64,000 nucleotides of DNA from Streptomyces meridianus (GCF_023703325.1 NZ_JAMQGM010000026.1:59336-123335); one strand, 5' to 3'. Positions 29,904 to 40,689 are shown, counted from the first letter of the stretch. Made by a program: numbers and translations. Notes: generated from the letters alone by a model not told the origin.

Positions 29904-30551
29904 TCACGGCGCCACCTCGAGATCGGGCACGACCTCCCGCAGTTGCTCGGCGCTGAGCGCACCGGCGCGGAGCAGCACCGGGATCTTCCCCGTGACGTCG
30001 ACGATGGACGACGGCACGTTGTCCGGCGTCGGACCGCCGTCCAGGTAGACGGACACCGAGTCGCCGAGCATTTCCTGCGCCGCGTCGCAGTCCTGCGGCG
30101 ACGGGTGTCCCGTGAGGTTGGCGCTGGAGACGGCCATCGGGCCCACCTCGTTCAGCAGCTCGATCGCGACCGGGTGCAGGGGCATCCGGACGGCGACGGT
30201 CCCCCGGGTGTCGCCGATGTCCCACTGGAGGGACGGCTGGTGCCGGGCGACGAGGGTGAGCGCACCGGGCCAGAACGCGTCGACGAGCTCCCAGGCCTGC
30301 TCGGAGAAGTCCGTGACGAGACCGTGCAGGGTGTTCGGCGAGCCCACGAGCACGGGCGAGGGCATGCTCCGCCCACGTCCCTTGGCCTCCAGGAGCTCTC
30401 CGACGGCCTCCGGGCTGAACGCGTCCGCACCGATGCCGTAGACGGTGTCGGTGGGGAGGACGACGAGCTCGCCGCGGCGCACTGCGGCGGCGGCTTCGCG
30501 CAGACCGGTCCTGCGGTCGGTCGCGTCGGTGCAGTCGTATCGCCGTGCCAT
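29904..30551 (-). CDS. L-threonylcarbamoyladenylate synthase (Sua5/YrdC family)
   Basis: A 215-residue protein, start ATG 30551 (MARRYDCTDATDR). The YrdC fold is marked by LVVLPTDTVYGIGADAF (near residue 30), KGRGRSMPSPVLVGS, and the later PMAVSSANLTGHPS. It makes threonylcarbamoyl-AMP from Thr, bicarbonate and ATP, the first step of t6A37 tRNA modification. It follows prmC with 103 bases between, a pairing kept in most bacteria. No C-terminal Sua5 domain is present. Confidence 0.94.
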   Translation of the reverse strand: MARRYDCTDATDRRTGLREAAAAVRRGELVVLPTDTVYGIGADAFSPEAVGELLEAKGRGRSMPSPVLVGSPNTLHGLVTDFSEQAWELVDAFWPGALTLVARHQPSLQWDIGDTRGTVAVRMPLHPVAIELLNEVGPMAVSSANLTGHPSPQDCDAAQEMLGDSVSVYLDGGPTPDNVPSSIVDVTGKIPVLLRAGALSAEQLREVVPDLEVAP

Positions 30552-30654
30552 TAACGGGCCTCCCTGTGGCGGGGCTCCAGCTGGGTCATGTGTCGGTGGC
30601 GGGCCACGGATCCGGTGACGGGCGCGGCCGGGGCGGCGCCGCGGGGCACCGGGG

Positions 30655-31500
30655 TCACGGGGTGGCCCTTCGGGCGGTCGCGAACCTCGGGCGTTTGTTG
30701 AGGTCCGGGTGGTCCGCGGCGTCGGCCCAACCCCGTTCCTCGGCGAAGATCCACGGGACCTGGCCGCCCTGGGTGTCGGCGTGTTCGACGACGACCACTC
30801 CTCCGGGGCGCAGCAGCCGGTGGGCGGTGCGCTCGATCCCGCGGATGGTGTCGAGGCCGTCCTCACCGGAGAAGAGTGCCAGTTGCGGGTCGTGGTCGCG
30901 GGCCTCGGGCGCGACGTACTCCCACTCCGTGAGCGGGATGTACGGCGGGTTGGAGACCACCAGGTCGACCTGGCCGTCGAGTTCGTGCAGCGCGCTGAAG
31001 GCGTCGCCCTGGTGCAGCGAGACCCGGCTGCCCTGGACGTTCTTGCGGGCCCAGCGCAGCGCCCCCTCGTCGAGTTCCACGGCGTGGACCCGCGAGCGCG
31101 GCACCTCCTGGGCGAGGGCCAGGGCGATGGCGCCGGAGCCGGTGCACAGGTCGACGACGAGCGGCTCGACGACGTCCATGGCGCGTACGGCGTCTATGGC
31201 CCAGCCGACGACCGACTCGGTCTCCGGGCGCGGCACGAACACGCCGGGGCCGACCTGGAGCTCCAGGTACCGGAAGAAGGCCCGCCCGGTGATGTGCTGG
31301 AGGGGTTCTCGCGCTTCCCGGCGGGCGACGGCCTCCCAGTAGCGGGCGTCGAAGTCGGAGTCCGCGACCCCGTGCAGCTCGCCGCGTTTGACGTTGTGGA
31401 CGAAGGCGGCGAGCTCCTCCGCGTCGAAGCGCGGCGAGGGCACACCGGCGTCGGCCAGCCGCTGCGTGGCCTGGGCCACCTCGGCGAGCAGCAGGTTCAC
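30655..31500 (-). CDS. prmC: Release factor N5-glutamine methyltransferase
   Basis: A 281-residue SAM-dependent methyltransferase. The GTG at 31500 is clear, with GAGGAGG six bases upstream. The N-terminal helical domain binds the release factor. The SAM motif is VVDLCTGSGAIALALA, and the catalytic NPPY is in DLVVSNPPYIPL. It methylates the Gln of the GGQ motif of RF1/RF2. prfA lies 71 bases upstream, the usual prfA-prmC arrangement. The same frame stays open far beyond this start on the minus strand, which is a GC artefact. Confidence 0.96.
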   Translation of the reverse strand: MNLLLAEVAQATQRLADAGVPSPRFDAEELAAFVHNVKRGELHGVADSDFDARYWEAVARREAREPLQHITGRAFFRYLELQVGPGVFVPRPETESVVGWAIDAVRAMDVVEPLVVDLCTGSGAIALALAQEVPRSRVHAVELDEGALRWARKNVQGSRVSLHQGDAFSALHELDGQVDLVVSNPPYIPLTEWEYVAPEARDHDPQLALFSGEDGLDTIRGIERTAHRLLRPGGVVVVEHADTQGGQVPWIFAEERGWADAADHPDLNKRPRFATARRATP

Positions 31501-31571
31501 TGGATGCCTCCTCACGGCGCTGCTGGACGGTGGTTCGCTGACGGGACGGCCCGGACGGCCGGGGTCTCTGC

Positions 31572-32651
31572 CTACTGCGCGGCAGCCAGTTTGGCGGCCG
31601 AGTCGGCGTCGACGCACGCCTGGATCACCGGATCGAGTTCCCCGTCCAGAACCTGGTCCAGGTTGTACGCCTTGAATCCGACGCGGTGGTCGGAGATGCG
31701 GTTCTCCGGGAAGTTGTACGTCCGGATCCGCTCGGAGCGGTCCACGGTGCGCACCTGGCTGCGGCGGGCGTCCGACGCCTCCTTGTCGGCCTCCTCCTGG
31801 GCGACGGCCAGCAGGCGCGCCCGCAGGATGCGCAGGGCCTGCTCCTTGTTCTGGAGCTGGCTCTTCTCGTTCTGGCAGGAGGCGACGACGCCGGTGGGCA
31901 GGTGGGTGATGCGCACGGCGGAGTCGGTGGTGTTGACCGACTGACCGCCGGGGCCGGACGAACGGTAGACGTCGATCCGCAGGTCGTTGGCGTGGATCTC
32001 GACGTCGACGTCCTCGGCCTCGGGCAGCACCAGAACGCCGGCTGCCGACGTGTGGATGCGGCCCTGGGACTCGGTGGCGGGCACCCGCTGCACGCGGTGC
32101 ACGCCGCCCTCGTACTTCAGCCGCGCCCAGACGCCCTGGCCGGGTTCGGTCGCGCCGCCCCCGCCCTTCGTCTTCACGGCGACCTGGACGTCCTTGTAGC
32201 CGCCGAGGTCCGACTCGTTGGCCTCGATGATCTCGGTCTTCCAGCCGGAGCGCTCGGCGTAGCGCAGGTACATGCGCAGGAGGTCGCCTGCGAACAGCGC
32301 GGACTCGTCGCCGCCCTCCCCCGCCTTGATCTCGAGGATGACGTCCTTGTCGTCGCTGGGGTCCCGGGGAACCAGCAGCAGCCGGAGCTTCTCGGTGAGC
32401 TCCTCGCGCCGGCCTTCGAATTCCTTGACCTCGTCGGCGAAGTCCGGGTCGTCGGCGGCGAATTCGCGGGCGGTCTCGATGTCGTCGCCGCACCGGCGCC
32501 ACGCCCGGTACGTGGTGACGATCGGGGTGAGCTCCGCGTAGCGCTTGTTGAGGCGGCGCGCGTTCGCCTGGTCCGCGTGCACTGCGGGATCGGCGAGCTG
32601 CTTCTCGAGACCGGCGTGCTCGCCGATCAGTTCCTCGACCGCCTCGAACAT
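31572..32651 (-). CDS. prfA: Peptide chain release factor 1
   Basis: A 359-residue protein with the class I release factor layout: N-terminal helical domain, decoding domain with the RF1 tripeptide region, and the peptidyl-tRNA hydrolysis loop [16 protein letters not shown], whose Gln is the PrmC substrate. Start ATG 32651. It terminates translation at UAA and UAG. Confidence 0.98.
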   Translation of the reverse strand: MFEAVEELIGEHAGLEKQLADPAVHADQANARRLNKRYAELTPIVTTYRAWRRCGDDIETAREFAADDPDFADEVKEFEGRREELTEKLRLLLVPRDPSDDKDVILEIKAGEGGDESALFAGDLLRMYLRYAERSGWKTEIIEANESDLGGYKDVQVAVKTKGGGGATEPGQGVWARLKYEGGVHRVQRVPATESQGRIHTSAAGVLVLPEAEDVDVEIHANDLRIDVYRSSGPGGQSVNTTDSAVRITHLPTGVVASCQNEKSQLQNKEQALRILRARLLAVAQEEADKEASDARRSQVRTVDRSERIRTYNFPENRISDHRVGFKAYNLDQVLDGELDPVIQACVDADSAAKLAAAQ

Positions 32652-32786
32652 CGGGACTCGTTCCTTGCGATTGGGGGGCGGGTGGTGACAGTGGGTGGCA
32701 GGGCCGTGGGCGGCCTGCCGGACGACAAAGCGCCGGTCCGGCCGCCCCTGCTCGAGGGACGGCCGGGAACCGGCGCCTGCGGGTCG

Positions 32787-33011
32787 CTACTTCTGCGCGG
32801 ACCCGGCCTTCTTGCCGAAGCGGGCCTCGAAGCGGGCAACACGGCCACCCGTGTCGAGGATCTTCTGCTTGCCCGTGTAGAACGGGTGGCACTCGGAGCA
32901 GACGTCGGCGCGGATGGCGCCCTCGGTCACGGTGCTCCGGGTGGTGAACGAGGCTCCGCAGGTGCAGCTGACCTGGGTCTCGACGTACTCCGGGTGGATG
33001 TCGCGCTTCAA
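32787..33011 (-). CDS. rpmE: Ribosomal protein L31
   Basis: A 74-residue protein, [12 protein letters not shown]. It is the zinc-binding (C+) form: Cys-Thr-Cys in SCTCGASF and Cys-x-x-Cys in [13 protein letters not shown]. In Streptomyces the zinc-free paralogue is the one under Zur control, so this copy should be the one used when zinc is sufficient. It lies between the LCP gene and prfA. Confidence 0.97.
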   Translation of the reverse strand: MKRDIHPEYVETQVSCTCGASFTTRSTVTEGAIRADVCSECHPFYTGKQKILDTGGRVARFEARFGKKAGSAQK

Positions 33012-33134
33012 GGGATTCTCCTAGGTTCGGGAGGGCTCCGGGTCGTACCGGCCGTGTGCCGTCACGTGAACCGGGGCCGACGGTCCAGTCTGCCAGGACC
33101 GGCCACATCTCCCAAAACCGGGGGGCGGCCGCAA

Positions 33135-34277
33135 CTATTCCGGGGCGCCCGGGGAGCGCTCCCCCACCACGTCGGACACGTCCGCCTTGCCGGCGTCCGA
33201 CCCCTCGGTCGCGGACTCGGGGACCGGACGGTCGTCCCGCAGGGCTTTCCACAACTGGTCCGCGCGCTTCTCGAGGGGGACCACGCGGTTCGAGTCGTCG
33301 GGGTCGTAGACCACCGGCATGGTCACCGTGTCGATGTCGGCGGACTTGATGCTTTTCAGGCTGCGCACCAGGCCGACGAGGTCCTGCACCGAGGCGAGGT
33401 CGGAGTCGGTGGTGACGCTCCGGGTTGCGGTGTCGGCAAGCGAGTAGAGCTCGGCGGGGTTGCCGAACAGGTCGATGTCCTCGACCCGCTTGATCAGCGC
33501 CTTGACGAACGCCTGCTGGAGCTGGATCCGGCCCAGGTCGCTGCCGTCGCCGACGGCGTGCCGGGTGCGCACCAGCCCGAGGGCCTGCTCGCCGCGGAGG
33601 TTGTGCCGGCCGGGTTCCAGGTGGAGGTGGCTGTCCCGGTCCCTGATGGGCTCCTTGGTCTCGATCTCGACGCCGCCGAGCCGGTCGATCAGCTTCTTGA
33701 AGCCGGTGAAGTCGACCTCGACGTAGTGGTCCATGCGGATGCCGGAGAGTGCCTCGACCGTCTTGACGGTGCAGGCCGGTCCGCCGATGCGGTACGACTC
33801 GTTGAACATGGTCCGCTCGGCGGCCGGGGCGGTGCCGCCCTCGGTCCGGGCGCAGGCGGGGCGGTCGACGATGGTGTCCCGGGGGATGCTGACCAGGCTC
33901 GCCTTCCGGTGGCCCCGGTAGATGTGCAGGATCATCGCGGTGTCGGAGCGGGCGCCGGTCGCGCGGCCGTATATGCGGTTGTCCCCGGCCCGGGTGTCGG
34001 AGCCGAGGACCAGGATGTCCATGGAACCGTTGGCGACGTCCCGGGGCCGGTCGTGGCCGAGAGCCGCATCGAGGTTGATGCCCTTGAGGTTCCCGTTGAG
34101 CTTGAACCAGAGGTAGCCGAAACCGGAGCCGCCCGTGACGAGGAGCGCCGCGGCCACCCAGGCGCTGATGACCAGGGACCTGTGCCGGGCGGGGGCGCGC
34201 TTGTGCCACCGCCCGGCGCCGCGTATTCGGCCGTCGGGCCGGCCCGTGGTGTTGTCCGTACCGGGATCGTCCGCCAT
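33135..34277 (-). CDS. LytR-CpsA-Psr (LCP) family glycopolymer transferase
   Basis: A 380-residue type II membrane protein: a ~50-residue basic cytoplasmic lead, one transmembrane helix (about 31-52, SLVISAWVAAALLVTGGSGFGYL), then the extracellular LCP domain. Family landmarks are DILVLGSDTR, ARSDTAMILHI, SIPRDTIV and DLGRIQLQQAFVKAL. LCP enzymes attach undecaprenyl-linked teichoic acids or other glycopolymers to peptidoglycan. The WecA-type gene at 26162 would make such a precursor. The tail is short and charged. Confidence 0.93.
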   Translation of the reverse strand: MADDPGTDNTTGRPDGRIRGAGRWHKRAPARHRSLVISAWVAAALLVTGGSGFGYLWFKLNGNLKGINLDAALGHDRPRDVANGSMDILVLGSDTRAGDNRIYGRATGARSDTAMILHIYRGHRKASLVSIPRDTIVDRPACARTEGGTAPAAERTMFNESYRIGGPACTVKTVEALSGIRMDHYVEVDFTGFKKLIDRLGGVEIETKEPIRDRDSHLHLEPGRHNLRGEQALGLVRTRHAVGDGSDLGRIQLQQAFVKALIKRVEDIDLFGNPAELYSLADTATRSVTTDSDLASVQDLVGLVRSLKSIKSADIDTVTMPVVYDPDDSNRVVPLEKRADQLWKALRDDRPVPESATEGSDAGKADVSDVVGERSPGAPE

Positions 34278-34663
34278 GGCTCCTCAGCTCTCGGCCCTTC
34301 CGAGTACCCCCTGCCGGCGTCGTCAGCACGGCCGGCGTCACTCTTCCGGTCGGAGGCTCCGCGCGGGCCCCCGGGACGACTCAGGGGCCGGTGATCCGCC
34401 CGCACGGAAAAACGGATCGGACAGGGGGAACCGTTCTGAGGTGGGGCTTTGTGGTGAGGGGCGATGCGGGAACCGATAGGGGCGAATCCGGTCCGGGCGA
34501 CTGCCTCCCGGAGCAGCAGGCGCGCCCGGCTGGACAATCCTCATCACAACGGGTAATGGGTGCTTCACGTAAAGTCTGCGCGGTTCCGGAGCGGGAGAGG
34601 AAACGGCCGGGGCCCCGCGTCACCGATGTGACGGGGGCCCCGGCCGTGCGTACGCCTGCTGAG

Positions 34664-36649
34664 TCAGTCGTTGCCGTTGCTGCCCGGAGTGGGCGTCGTC
34701 TTCTGGATCTGCAGCAGGAACTCGGCGTTGCTCTTGGTCTGCTTCATCTTGTCCAGGAGCAGCTCGATCGCCTGCTGCGAGTCGAGCGCGTGCAGAACAC
34801 GCCGCAGTTTCCAGGTGATGGCGAGCTCGTCGTTGCCGAGCAGGATCTCCTCCTTGCGCGTGCCGGAGGCGTCGACGTCCACCGCCGGGAAGATGCGCTT
34901 GTCGGAGAGCTTGCGGTCGAGCTTGAGCTCCAGGTTGCCGGTGCCCTTGAACTCCTCGAAGATCACCTCGTCCATACGCGAGCCGGTGTCGACCAGCGCG
35001 GTGGCCAGGATGGTCAGCGAACCGCCGTCCTCGATGTTCCGCGCCGCGCCGAAGAACCGCTTCGGCGGGTAGAGCGCGGTCGAGTCGACACCACCGGACA
35101 GGATGCGGCCGGAGGCGGGGGCGGCGAGGTTGTACGCACGTCCCAGGCGGGTGATGGAGTCCAGCAGCACGACCACGTCGTGTCCCAGCTCCACGAGGCG
35201 CTTGGCCCGCTCGATGGCGAGCTCCGCGACCGTGGTGTGGTCCTCGGCCGGGCGGTCGAAGGTCGAGGAGATGACCTCGCCCTTCACCGACCGCTGCATG
35301 TCGGTGACCTCTTCCGGACGCTCGTCGACGAGGACGACCATCAGGTGGCACTCGGGATTGTTGTGCGTGATCGCGTTGGCGACCGCCTGCATGATCATGG
35401 TCTTGCCGGTCTTCGGCGGGGCCACGATCAGACCGCGCTGGCCCTTTCCGATGGGCGCGACGAGGTCGATGATGCGGGTCGTCAGCGCGCCCGGCTCGGT
35501 CTCCAACCGCAGGCGCTCCTGCGGGTAGAGCGGGGTCAGCTTGCCGAACTCGGCCCGGCCGCGGCCGCTTTCGGGCGCCATGCCGTTGACGGAGTCCAGG
35601 CGCACCAGCGCGTTGAACTTCTCGCGCCGCTCGCCCTCCTTGGGCTGACGCACCGCACCGGTGACGTGGTCGCCCTTGCGCAGGCCGTTCTTGCGGACCT
35701 GTGCCAGCGAGACGTACACGTCGTTCGGCCCCGGCAGGTAACCGGAGGTGCGGATGAACGCGTAGTTGTCGAGGATGTCGAGGATGCCCGCGACGGGGAT
35801 CAGCACGTCGTCCTCGGAGATCTGCGGCTCGCCGCCGAACTCGTCACGGCCCCGGCGGCCACGGCGGTCGCGGTAGCGGCCTCGCCGGCCGCGGCGGCCG
35901 CCCTCGAAGTCGTCGTCGTCGTCCTGACGGCCGCCACCGCGGTTGTCGCGCTGCTGCCGGTTGCCGCCGCCCTGGCCACCGTCGTCGCCCTTTCCGCGAC
36001 GGTCGCGCTGCTGGTTGCCACCGCGGTCGCGGCCGCCCTTCTGGCCGCGGTCCTGACGGTCGCCCCGACCGCCCTTGTCCTGGGCGCCGTCCTGGGCGGA
36101 GCCGGCGCCCTCGCCCTTCTGGTCGCTCTTCTGCTCGCTGCGGCCCTTGGCCTCGGAGCGGTCGTCGCCGGTGCCCTCGGGGCTGCCGGCCTGCGCGGTG
36201 GCACGGCGGCGACGGCGCTCACCACCGGGCTCGTCGCTGGCGGGCTGACCGGGAATGTCGATCTGGGCGCCGCCCTTGCCCTCGGCGGTCTGCTCCGCTT
36301 CGCCCGTCCGGGCGGTGGAAGCGGCGCGGCGCTTGGGCTTGCTCTCGGCGGGCACGCTGTCGGAGGTCTTGGCGGGGGCGCCGCCGCCTCCGGCCTGCTT
36401 CTCCTTGATGACCTCGATCAGCTGGCCCTTGCGCATCCGCGCGGTGCCCTTGATACCGAGGCCCGAGGCGACCTGCTGCAGCTCGGCCAGAACCATGCCT
36501 TCGAGGCCGGTTCCGGAGCGGCGACGCCGAGAGGCAGTACCAGTGGCAGCACCGGTGGCAGGCGCGGCGGGCGCGTCCGTGGCGGGCGCGGAGGCTGCAC
36601 CGACGTTGTTGTCGGCAGTCACGCCCATCAGATCGGTGGTGTCGCTCAC
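34664..36649 (-). CDS. rho: Transcription termination factor Rho with large disordered insert
   Basis: A 661-residue protein. Rho_N helical domain about 48-88, then a ~185-residue insert (about 90-275) of Arg, Gly, Asp, Gln and Lys with RGG- and RDRGG-like repeats. The RNA-binding OB fold spans about 280-355. The ATPase domain has Walker A APPKTGKT (410-417), Walker [17 protein letters not shown] and the Q-loop near the C-terminus. Rho is a hexameric RNA helicase that ends transcription. Actinobacterial Rho proteins carry such inserts, which bind RNA and allow termination on GC-rich transcripts. Its leader is long (36650-37006). Confidence 0.97.
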   Translation of the reverse strand: MSDTTDLMGVTADNNVGAASAPATDAPAAPATGAATGTASRRRRSGTGLEGMVLAELQQVASGLGIKGTARMRKGQLIEVIKEKQAGGGGAPAKTSDSVPAESKPKRRAASTARTGEAEQTAEGKGGAQIDIPGQPASDEPGGERRRRRATAQAGSPEGTGDDRSEAKGRSEQKSDQKGEGAGSAQDGAQDKGGRGDRQDRGQKGGRDRGGNQQRDRRGKGDDGGQGGGNRQQRDNRGGGRQDDDDDFEGGRRGRRGRYRDRRGRRGRDEFGGEPQISEDDVLIPVAGILDILDNYAFIRTSGYLPGPNDVYVSLAQVRKNGLRKGDHVTGAVRQPKEGERREKFNALVRLDSVNGMAPESGRGRAEFGKLTPLYPQERLRLETEPGALTTRIIDLVAPIGKGQRGLIVAPPKTGKTMIMQAVANAITHNNPECHLMVVLVDERPEEVTDMQRSVKGEVISSTFDRPAEDHTTVAELAIERAKRLVELGHDVVVLLDSITRLGRAYNLAAPASGRILSGGVDSTALYPPKRFFGAARNIEDGGSLTILATALVDTGSRMDEVIFEEFKGTGNLELKLDRKLSDKRIFPAVDVDASGTRKEEILLGNDELAITWKLRRVLHALDSQQAIELLLDKMKQTKSNAEFLLQIQKTTPTPGSNGND

Positions 36650-37006
36650 GAAGGGTCCTTCCCTGGAGCGGGCGTCGGCCTGTCTGGCTCGGCGACCGGT
36701 TGTGCTGTCCGGCTGCGGTCCTGGTGCGGACCGGCCGGGGCGGTGGTCCGCCGTGGTTCGGCGGAGAGATCATTGATGGTTCCGGCACGGGGAGAGGTGG
36801 TACTTGACGCCCGTCGCGCCGATTCCGGAGCGTGCTCGTCACTGCTCAGGCAGGCTGCTCAGGCAGTCGAGGAGGCTCCCGGAAGAAGGGGTGGTCCCTC
36901 TACGGGACGCGCGCACGGCACCTCGGGGGTGCTTTCGTGCCACTCGACATTAACACTACCGGATCCAACAAACATTCCCCCTCTCCGAGAACGGATCATC
37001 CTTGCG
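36650..37006. other. Upstream region of rho
   Basis: Gene-free 357 bases between thrB and rho, both on the minus strand. An AT-rich patch at about 36945-36985 is the best place for a rho promoter, read on the minus strand. That leaves a leader of roughly 300 bases, which fits autoregulation of rho by its own product as known in other bacteria. No clear gene is present. Confidence 0.5.
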
Positions 37007-37996
37007 CTATCCGGGAGTACCGGAATTCCCCGCTCCGCTGCCGGACGGGGACGCGTCGCCCTCCGTGCCGCCGCTCCGCGCGGCATCGAGCGGCAGCACG
37101 CTCGCACCGTCGGTGTCAAGGGGCAGTCGGTTGGCGGCCCATTCCTCGCCCGCCAGGCGCGCGACCTTGTCGGCCGAGGCTTCGTCCGCCAGCGCGAGGA
37201 CGGTGGGCCCGGCGCCCGAGATGACGGCGGCGATCCCGTCCGCGCGCAACCGGTGCACCAGGGCCACGCTCTCCGGCATCGCGGGGGCCCGGTACTCCTG
37301 GTGGAGCCGGTCCTCCGTGGCCGGAAGCAGCAGTTCGGGACGCCGCGTCAGCGCCTCGACGAGGAGGGCGGAGCGTCCGGCGTTCGTCGCGGCGTCCACG
37401 TGCGGGACGGAGCGCGGCAGGAGCCCCCGCGCGGCTTCGGTGAGCACCGGTTTCGAGGGCACGAACACCACGGGAACGACGGACGGTGCGGGGTCCATCC
37501 GGATGGCCCGGGCGGCTCCGGCGTCCGACCAGGCGAGTGTGAACCCGCCCGCGAGGCAGGCGGCGACGTTGTCGGGGTGCCCCTCGATCTCGGTCGCGAG
37601 CCCCAGCAGAGCGGCGTCGTCGAGCTTCTCGGCGCCCCCTGTCGTCACCGCGCGCGCTGCCATGATGCCGGCACAGATCGCGGCCGAGGACGAGCCCAGA
37701 CCGCGGCCGTGCGGGATCCGGTTGGCGCAGACCACCTCGAGTCCGCGGGGCTGACCGCCCAGGAGGGCGAACGCGGTGCGCAGCGACCGTACGAGCAGAT
37801 GGCTCTCGTCGCGGGGCAGCGTGCCGGCACCCTCACCCGCGATGTCGACGTGCAGCCCCGACTCGGCGACCCGGACCACGACGTCGTCGTAGAGCCCGAG
37901 CGCCAGGCCGAAGGCGTCGTATCCGGGGCCGAGATTGGCACTGGTGGCAGGAACGCGCACTCGGACGGCGGCGGCGCGGAAGGCGGGACCGGCCAT
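37007..37996 (-). CDS. thrB: Homoserine kinase
   Basis: A 329-residue GHMP-family kinase. The ATP-binding motif is PHGRGLGSSSAAICAG (near residue 90); the N-terminal VPATSANLGPGYDAFGLALGL and the third motif ISGAGPTVLAL are present. It phosphorylates homoserine for threonine synthase. It is separated from thrC by 234 bases that contain a strong hairpin, so it may be less tightly coupled than hom and thrC. Confidence 0.97.
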   Translation of the reverse strand: MAGPAFRAAAVRVRVPATSANLGPGYDAFGLALGLYDDVVVRVAESGLHVDIAGEGAGTLPRDESHLLVRSLRTAFALLGGQPRGLEVVCANRIPHGRGLGSSSAAICAGIMAARAVTTGGAEKLDDAALLGLATEIEGHPDNVAACLAGGFTLAWSDAGAARAIRMDPAPSVVPVVFVPSKPVLTEAARGLLPRSVPHVDAATNAGRSALLVEALTRRPELLLPATEDRLHQEYRAPAMPESVALVHRLRADGIAAVISGAGPTVLALADEASADKVARLAGEEWAANRLPLDTDGASVLPLDAARSGGTEGDASPSGSGAGNSGTPG

Positions 37997-38173
37997 CTCT
38001 CGACGACTCTCCTTGCTCGGTCGAATAGGGATCTCCCCCGCGGATTCCCGCGGTTGCGACGGGCCCTGAAGGAAGCTCCACCCCCGGCCCTGCCCGGCCG
38101 TGGCCGGCTTGAATCCTCGGCGGCGGGGGTCTCTCCCAGCCTATCGAAGGAAGGTTCCGCCGCGACACAGGGC

Positions 38174-38214
38174 GCACGGCGGGCGCACGAAGCGTGTCGC
38201 CCGTCCCGCCGTGC
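38174..38214 (-). terminator. Hairpin between thrC and thrB
   Basis: GCACGGCGGG (38174-38183) and CCCGCCGTGC (38205-38214) pair perfectly, and the interior GGGCGCACG-AAG-CGTGTCGCCC extends the stem with a bulge. It starts 17 bases beyond the thrC stop on the transcribed strand and could attenuate thrB. Confidence 0.6.
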
Positions 38215-38230
38215 TCCCTCTGACCTGCCG

Positions 38231-39337
38231 CTATGCCAGGCCGAGACGCTCGGCGGCGGCGTCCGCGTCGACCGGGACCGTCACGGGCTGGGGCGCCCCG
38301 GCCACCGCCCAGTCGGGGTCCTTGAGGCCGTTGCCGGTGACCGTGCACACGATGCGCTGTCCCGGGTCGACCTTGCCCTCCGCGGCCGCCTTCAGCAGCC
38401 CGGCGACGCTCGCCGCGGACGCCGGCTCGACGAACACGCCCTCCCGGGAGGCCAGCAGCCGGTACGCGGCCAGGATCTGGCGGTCGGTCACCTCGTCGAT
38501 GAGCCCGCCCGATTCGTCGCGGGCCCGCTCGGCGAACTCCCAGGACGCGGGGTTGCCGATGCGGATGGCCGTGGCGATGGTGCGCGGGTCGGTGACGGGC
38601 TCTCCGCGCACGATGGGCGCGGCCCCGGAGGCCTGGAACCCCCACATCCGCGGGCGGCGCGCGGCGATGCCGTCTGCGGCGTACTCGGTGTAGCCGCGCC
38701 AGTACGCGGTGATGTTGCCGGCGTTGCCCACCGGCAGGACATGCACGTCGGGGGCATCTCCGAGCATGTCGACGATCTCGAAAGCCGCGGTCTTCTGACC
38801 CTCGATCCGGGACGGGTTGACCGAGTTGACCAGTGCCACCGGATACTTCTCGGACAGGCCGCGGGCGAGGGTCAGGCAGTCGTCGAAGTTGCCGTCGACC
38901 TGCAGGATGCTCGCGCCGTGCACCAGCGCCTGGCCCATCTTGCCCAGCGCGATCTTGCCCTGGGGCACGAGAACGGCGCAGACCATCCCGGCGCGGACCG
39001 CGTAGGCGGCCGCCGAGGCAGAGGTGTTGCCGGTGGAGGCGCAGATGACGGCCTTGGCGCCCTGTTCCTTGGCGTGGCTGATGGCCATGGTCATGCCGCG
39101 GTCCTTGAACGAACCGGTCGGGTTCGCCCCCTCGACCTTGAGGTGGACCTCGCACCCGGTGCGCTCGGACAGCACCTGCGCCGGGACCAGCGGCGTGCCG
39201 CCCTCGCGCAGCGTGACCACCGGGGTGCCGGGGCCGACCGGGAGCCGGTCCCGGTACTCCTCGATGACCCCGTGCCACTGGTGGCTTCCGGCGCGGACGC
39301 CCGCGTCCGGCGCACTTCCGACAACTGGGCTGCTCAT
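38231..39337 (-). CDS. thrC: Threonine synthase
   Basis: A 368-residue PLP fold-II enzyme, start ATG 39337 ([11 protein letters not shown]) with GGGAG eight bases upstream. The cofactor Lys is in [25 protein letters not shown] and the PVGNAGNI phosphate-binding loop are clear. It makes threonine from O-phosphohomoserine. It follows hom by five bases, so the two are co-translated. Confidence 0.97.
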   Translation of the reverse strand: MSSPVVGSAPDAGVRAGSHQWHGVIEEYRDRLPVGPGTPVVTLREGGTPLVPAQVLSERTGCEVHLKVEGANPTGSFKDRGMTMAISHAKEQGAKAVICASTGNTSASAAAYAVRAGMVCAVLVPQGKIALGKMGQALVHGASILQVDGNFDDCLTLARGLSEKYPVALVNSVNPSRIEGQKTAAFEIVDMLGDAPDVHVLPVGNAGNITAYWRGYTEYAADGIAARRPRMWGFQASGAAPIVRGEPVTDPRTIATAIRIGNPASWEFAERARDESGGLIDEVTDRQILAAYRLLASREGVFVEPASAASVAGLLKAAAEGKVDPGQRIVCTVTGNGLKDPDWAVAGAPQPVTVPVDADAAAERLGLA

Positions 39338-39342
39338 GTTCC

Positions 39343-40689
39343 CTACTCCCCTTCGACCCGCATGGTGCTGGCGACATCGCGCACGGTGTCCAGATTCCGC
39401 AGTGCCTCCACCGTGGCGGCCAAGGACGCCTCGGGGGCCCGGTGGGTGACGACGACGAGCGACGCCTCGCCGCCCTCCCATCGCCCGCCGCCACCTTGCT
39501 CGAAGGCGACTGCGTCGCCGCCGCTCTGGTTCCTGCCCTGCCGGACGGTGTCGATGGACACGTCGTGCTCGGCGAACACGGTGGCGACCTGGGCCAGGAC
39601 ACCGGGCTTGTCCGCGACGTCGAGGCTGATGTGATAGCGCGTCACGGCTTCACCCATGTGGCTCACCGGCAGGCGCGTGTACGCGGACTCACCCGGTCCG
39701 GTGGCCTCGTTGACCTTGTTGCGGCACACCGCCACCAGGTCACCGAGAACGGCCGAAGCCGTCGGTGAGCCCCCGGCGCCCGGGCCGTAGAACATCAGCC
39801 GTCCGGCTGCCTCGGCTTCGATGAACACCGCGTTGTACGCCTCGCGCACGGAGGCCAGCGGGTGGCTGAGCGGGATCATCGCGGGGTGGACGCGGGCGGT
39901 GACGGAACGTCCGTCGGCGGCGCGTTCGCAGATCGCGAGCAGCTTGACCGTGCAGCCCATGCGCTTGGCGGAGGCGATGTCCGCGGCCGTGACCTCGGTG
40001 ATGCCCTCGCGGTGGACCTCGTCCAGCCGGACCCGGGTGTGGAACGCGATGCCCGCCAGGATGGCGGCCTTGGCGGCGGCGTCGAACCCCTCGACGTCGG
40101 CGGTCGGGTCGGCCTCCGCGTAGCCGAGCGCCGTGGCCTCGTCGAGTGCCTCGGAGTAGCCGGCGTTGTTGCTGTCCATCCGGTCGAGGATGAAGTTCGT
40201 GGTGCCGTTGACGATGCCGAGCACCCGGTTCACCTTGTCGCCGGCGAGGGACTCGCGCAACGGGCGGACCAGCGGGATGGCGCCGGCCACGGCGGCCTCG
40301 TAGTAGAGGTCGGCGTCGTACTCCTCGGCCAGGGCGTGCAGCGCGGCGCCTTCGCCCGCGAGCAGCGCCTTGTTGGCGCTCACCACGCTCGCGCCGTGCT
40401 CGAACGCGGCGGTGATCAGCGAGCGGGCGGGCTCGATGCCCCCGATGACCTCGACGACGACGTCGATGTCTCCCCGCTTGACCAGCGCCGTCGCGTCCGT
40501 GGTGATCAGCTCGGACGGGACGCCCTCGCGTTCCCGGCCCGGCCGGCGGACGGCGATTCCGGCCAGCTCGACCGGGGCGCCGATCCGCGCCGCGAGATCG
40601 TCCGCGTGCGTCGTCATGATGCGCGCCACCTCGGAGCCGACCACTCCACAGCCCAGCAGCGCCACTTTCAGCGGACGCGTACGCATCAT
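39343..40689 (-). CDS. hom: Homoserine dehydrogenase
   Basis: A 448-residue protein: NAD(P)-binding Rossmann fold ([13 protein letters not shown]), catalytic domain with NGTTNFIL and [24 protein letters not shown], and a C-terminal ACT domain from about residue 350 ([21 protein letters not shown]), which in the family mediates threonine inhibition. Two consecutive ATG codons open the gene; the second has the better spacing from GAGG. It follows lysA with 165 bases between. Confidence 0.97.
   Translation of the reverse strand: MMRTRPLKVALLGCGVVGSEVARIMTTHADDLAARIGAPVELAGIAVRRPGREREGVPSELITTDATALVKRGDIDVVVEVIGGIEPARSLITAAFEHGASVVSANKALLAGEGAALHALAEEYDADLYYEAAVAGAIPLVRPLRESLAGDKVNRVLGIVNGTTNFILDRMDSNNAGYSEALDEATALGYAEADPTADVEGFDAAAKAAILAGIAFHTRVRLDEVHREGITEVTAADIASAKRMGCTVKLLAICERAADGRSVTARVHPAMIPLSHPLASVREAYNAVFIEAEAAGRLMFYGPGAGGSPTASAVLGDLVAVCRNKVNEATGPGESAYTRLPVSHMGEAVTRYHISLDVADKPGVLAQVATVFAEHDVSIDTVRQGRNQSGGDAVAFEQGGGGRWEGGEASLVVVTHRAPEASLAATVEALRNLDTVRDVASTMRVEGE

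Noticed and set aside
30655..34341. A 1228-codon minus-strand frame running through prmC, prfA, rpmE and the LCP gene
   Set aside because: Only its last 281 codons are real (prmC). The rest overlaps well-supported genes in other frames and has low-complexity Arg/Gly/Pro product; long chance frames are normal in such GC-rich DNA.
36859..37119. Small minus-strand frame in the rho leader that could encode a leader peptide
   Set aside because: It overlaps the end of thrB, has no ribosome binding site at its ATG codons, and I recognise no conserved peptide.
34391..39634. A 1747-codon plus-strand frame opposite rho, thrB and thrC
   Set aside because: It is entirely antisense to three certain genes and has no start signals. 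Long antisense frames arise from the codon bias.
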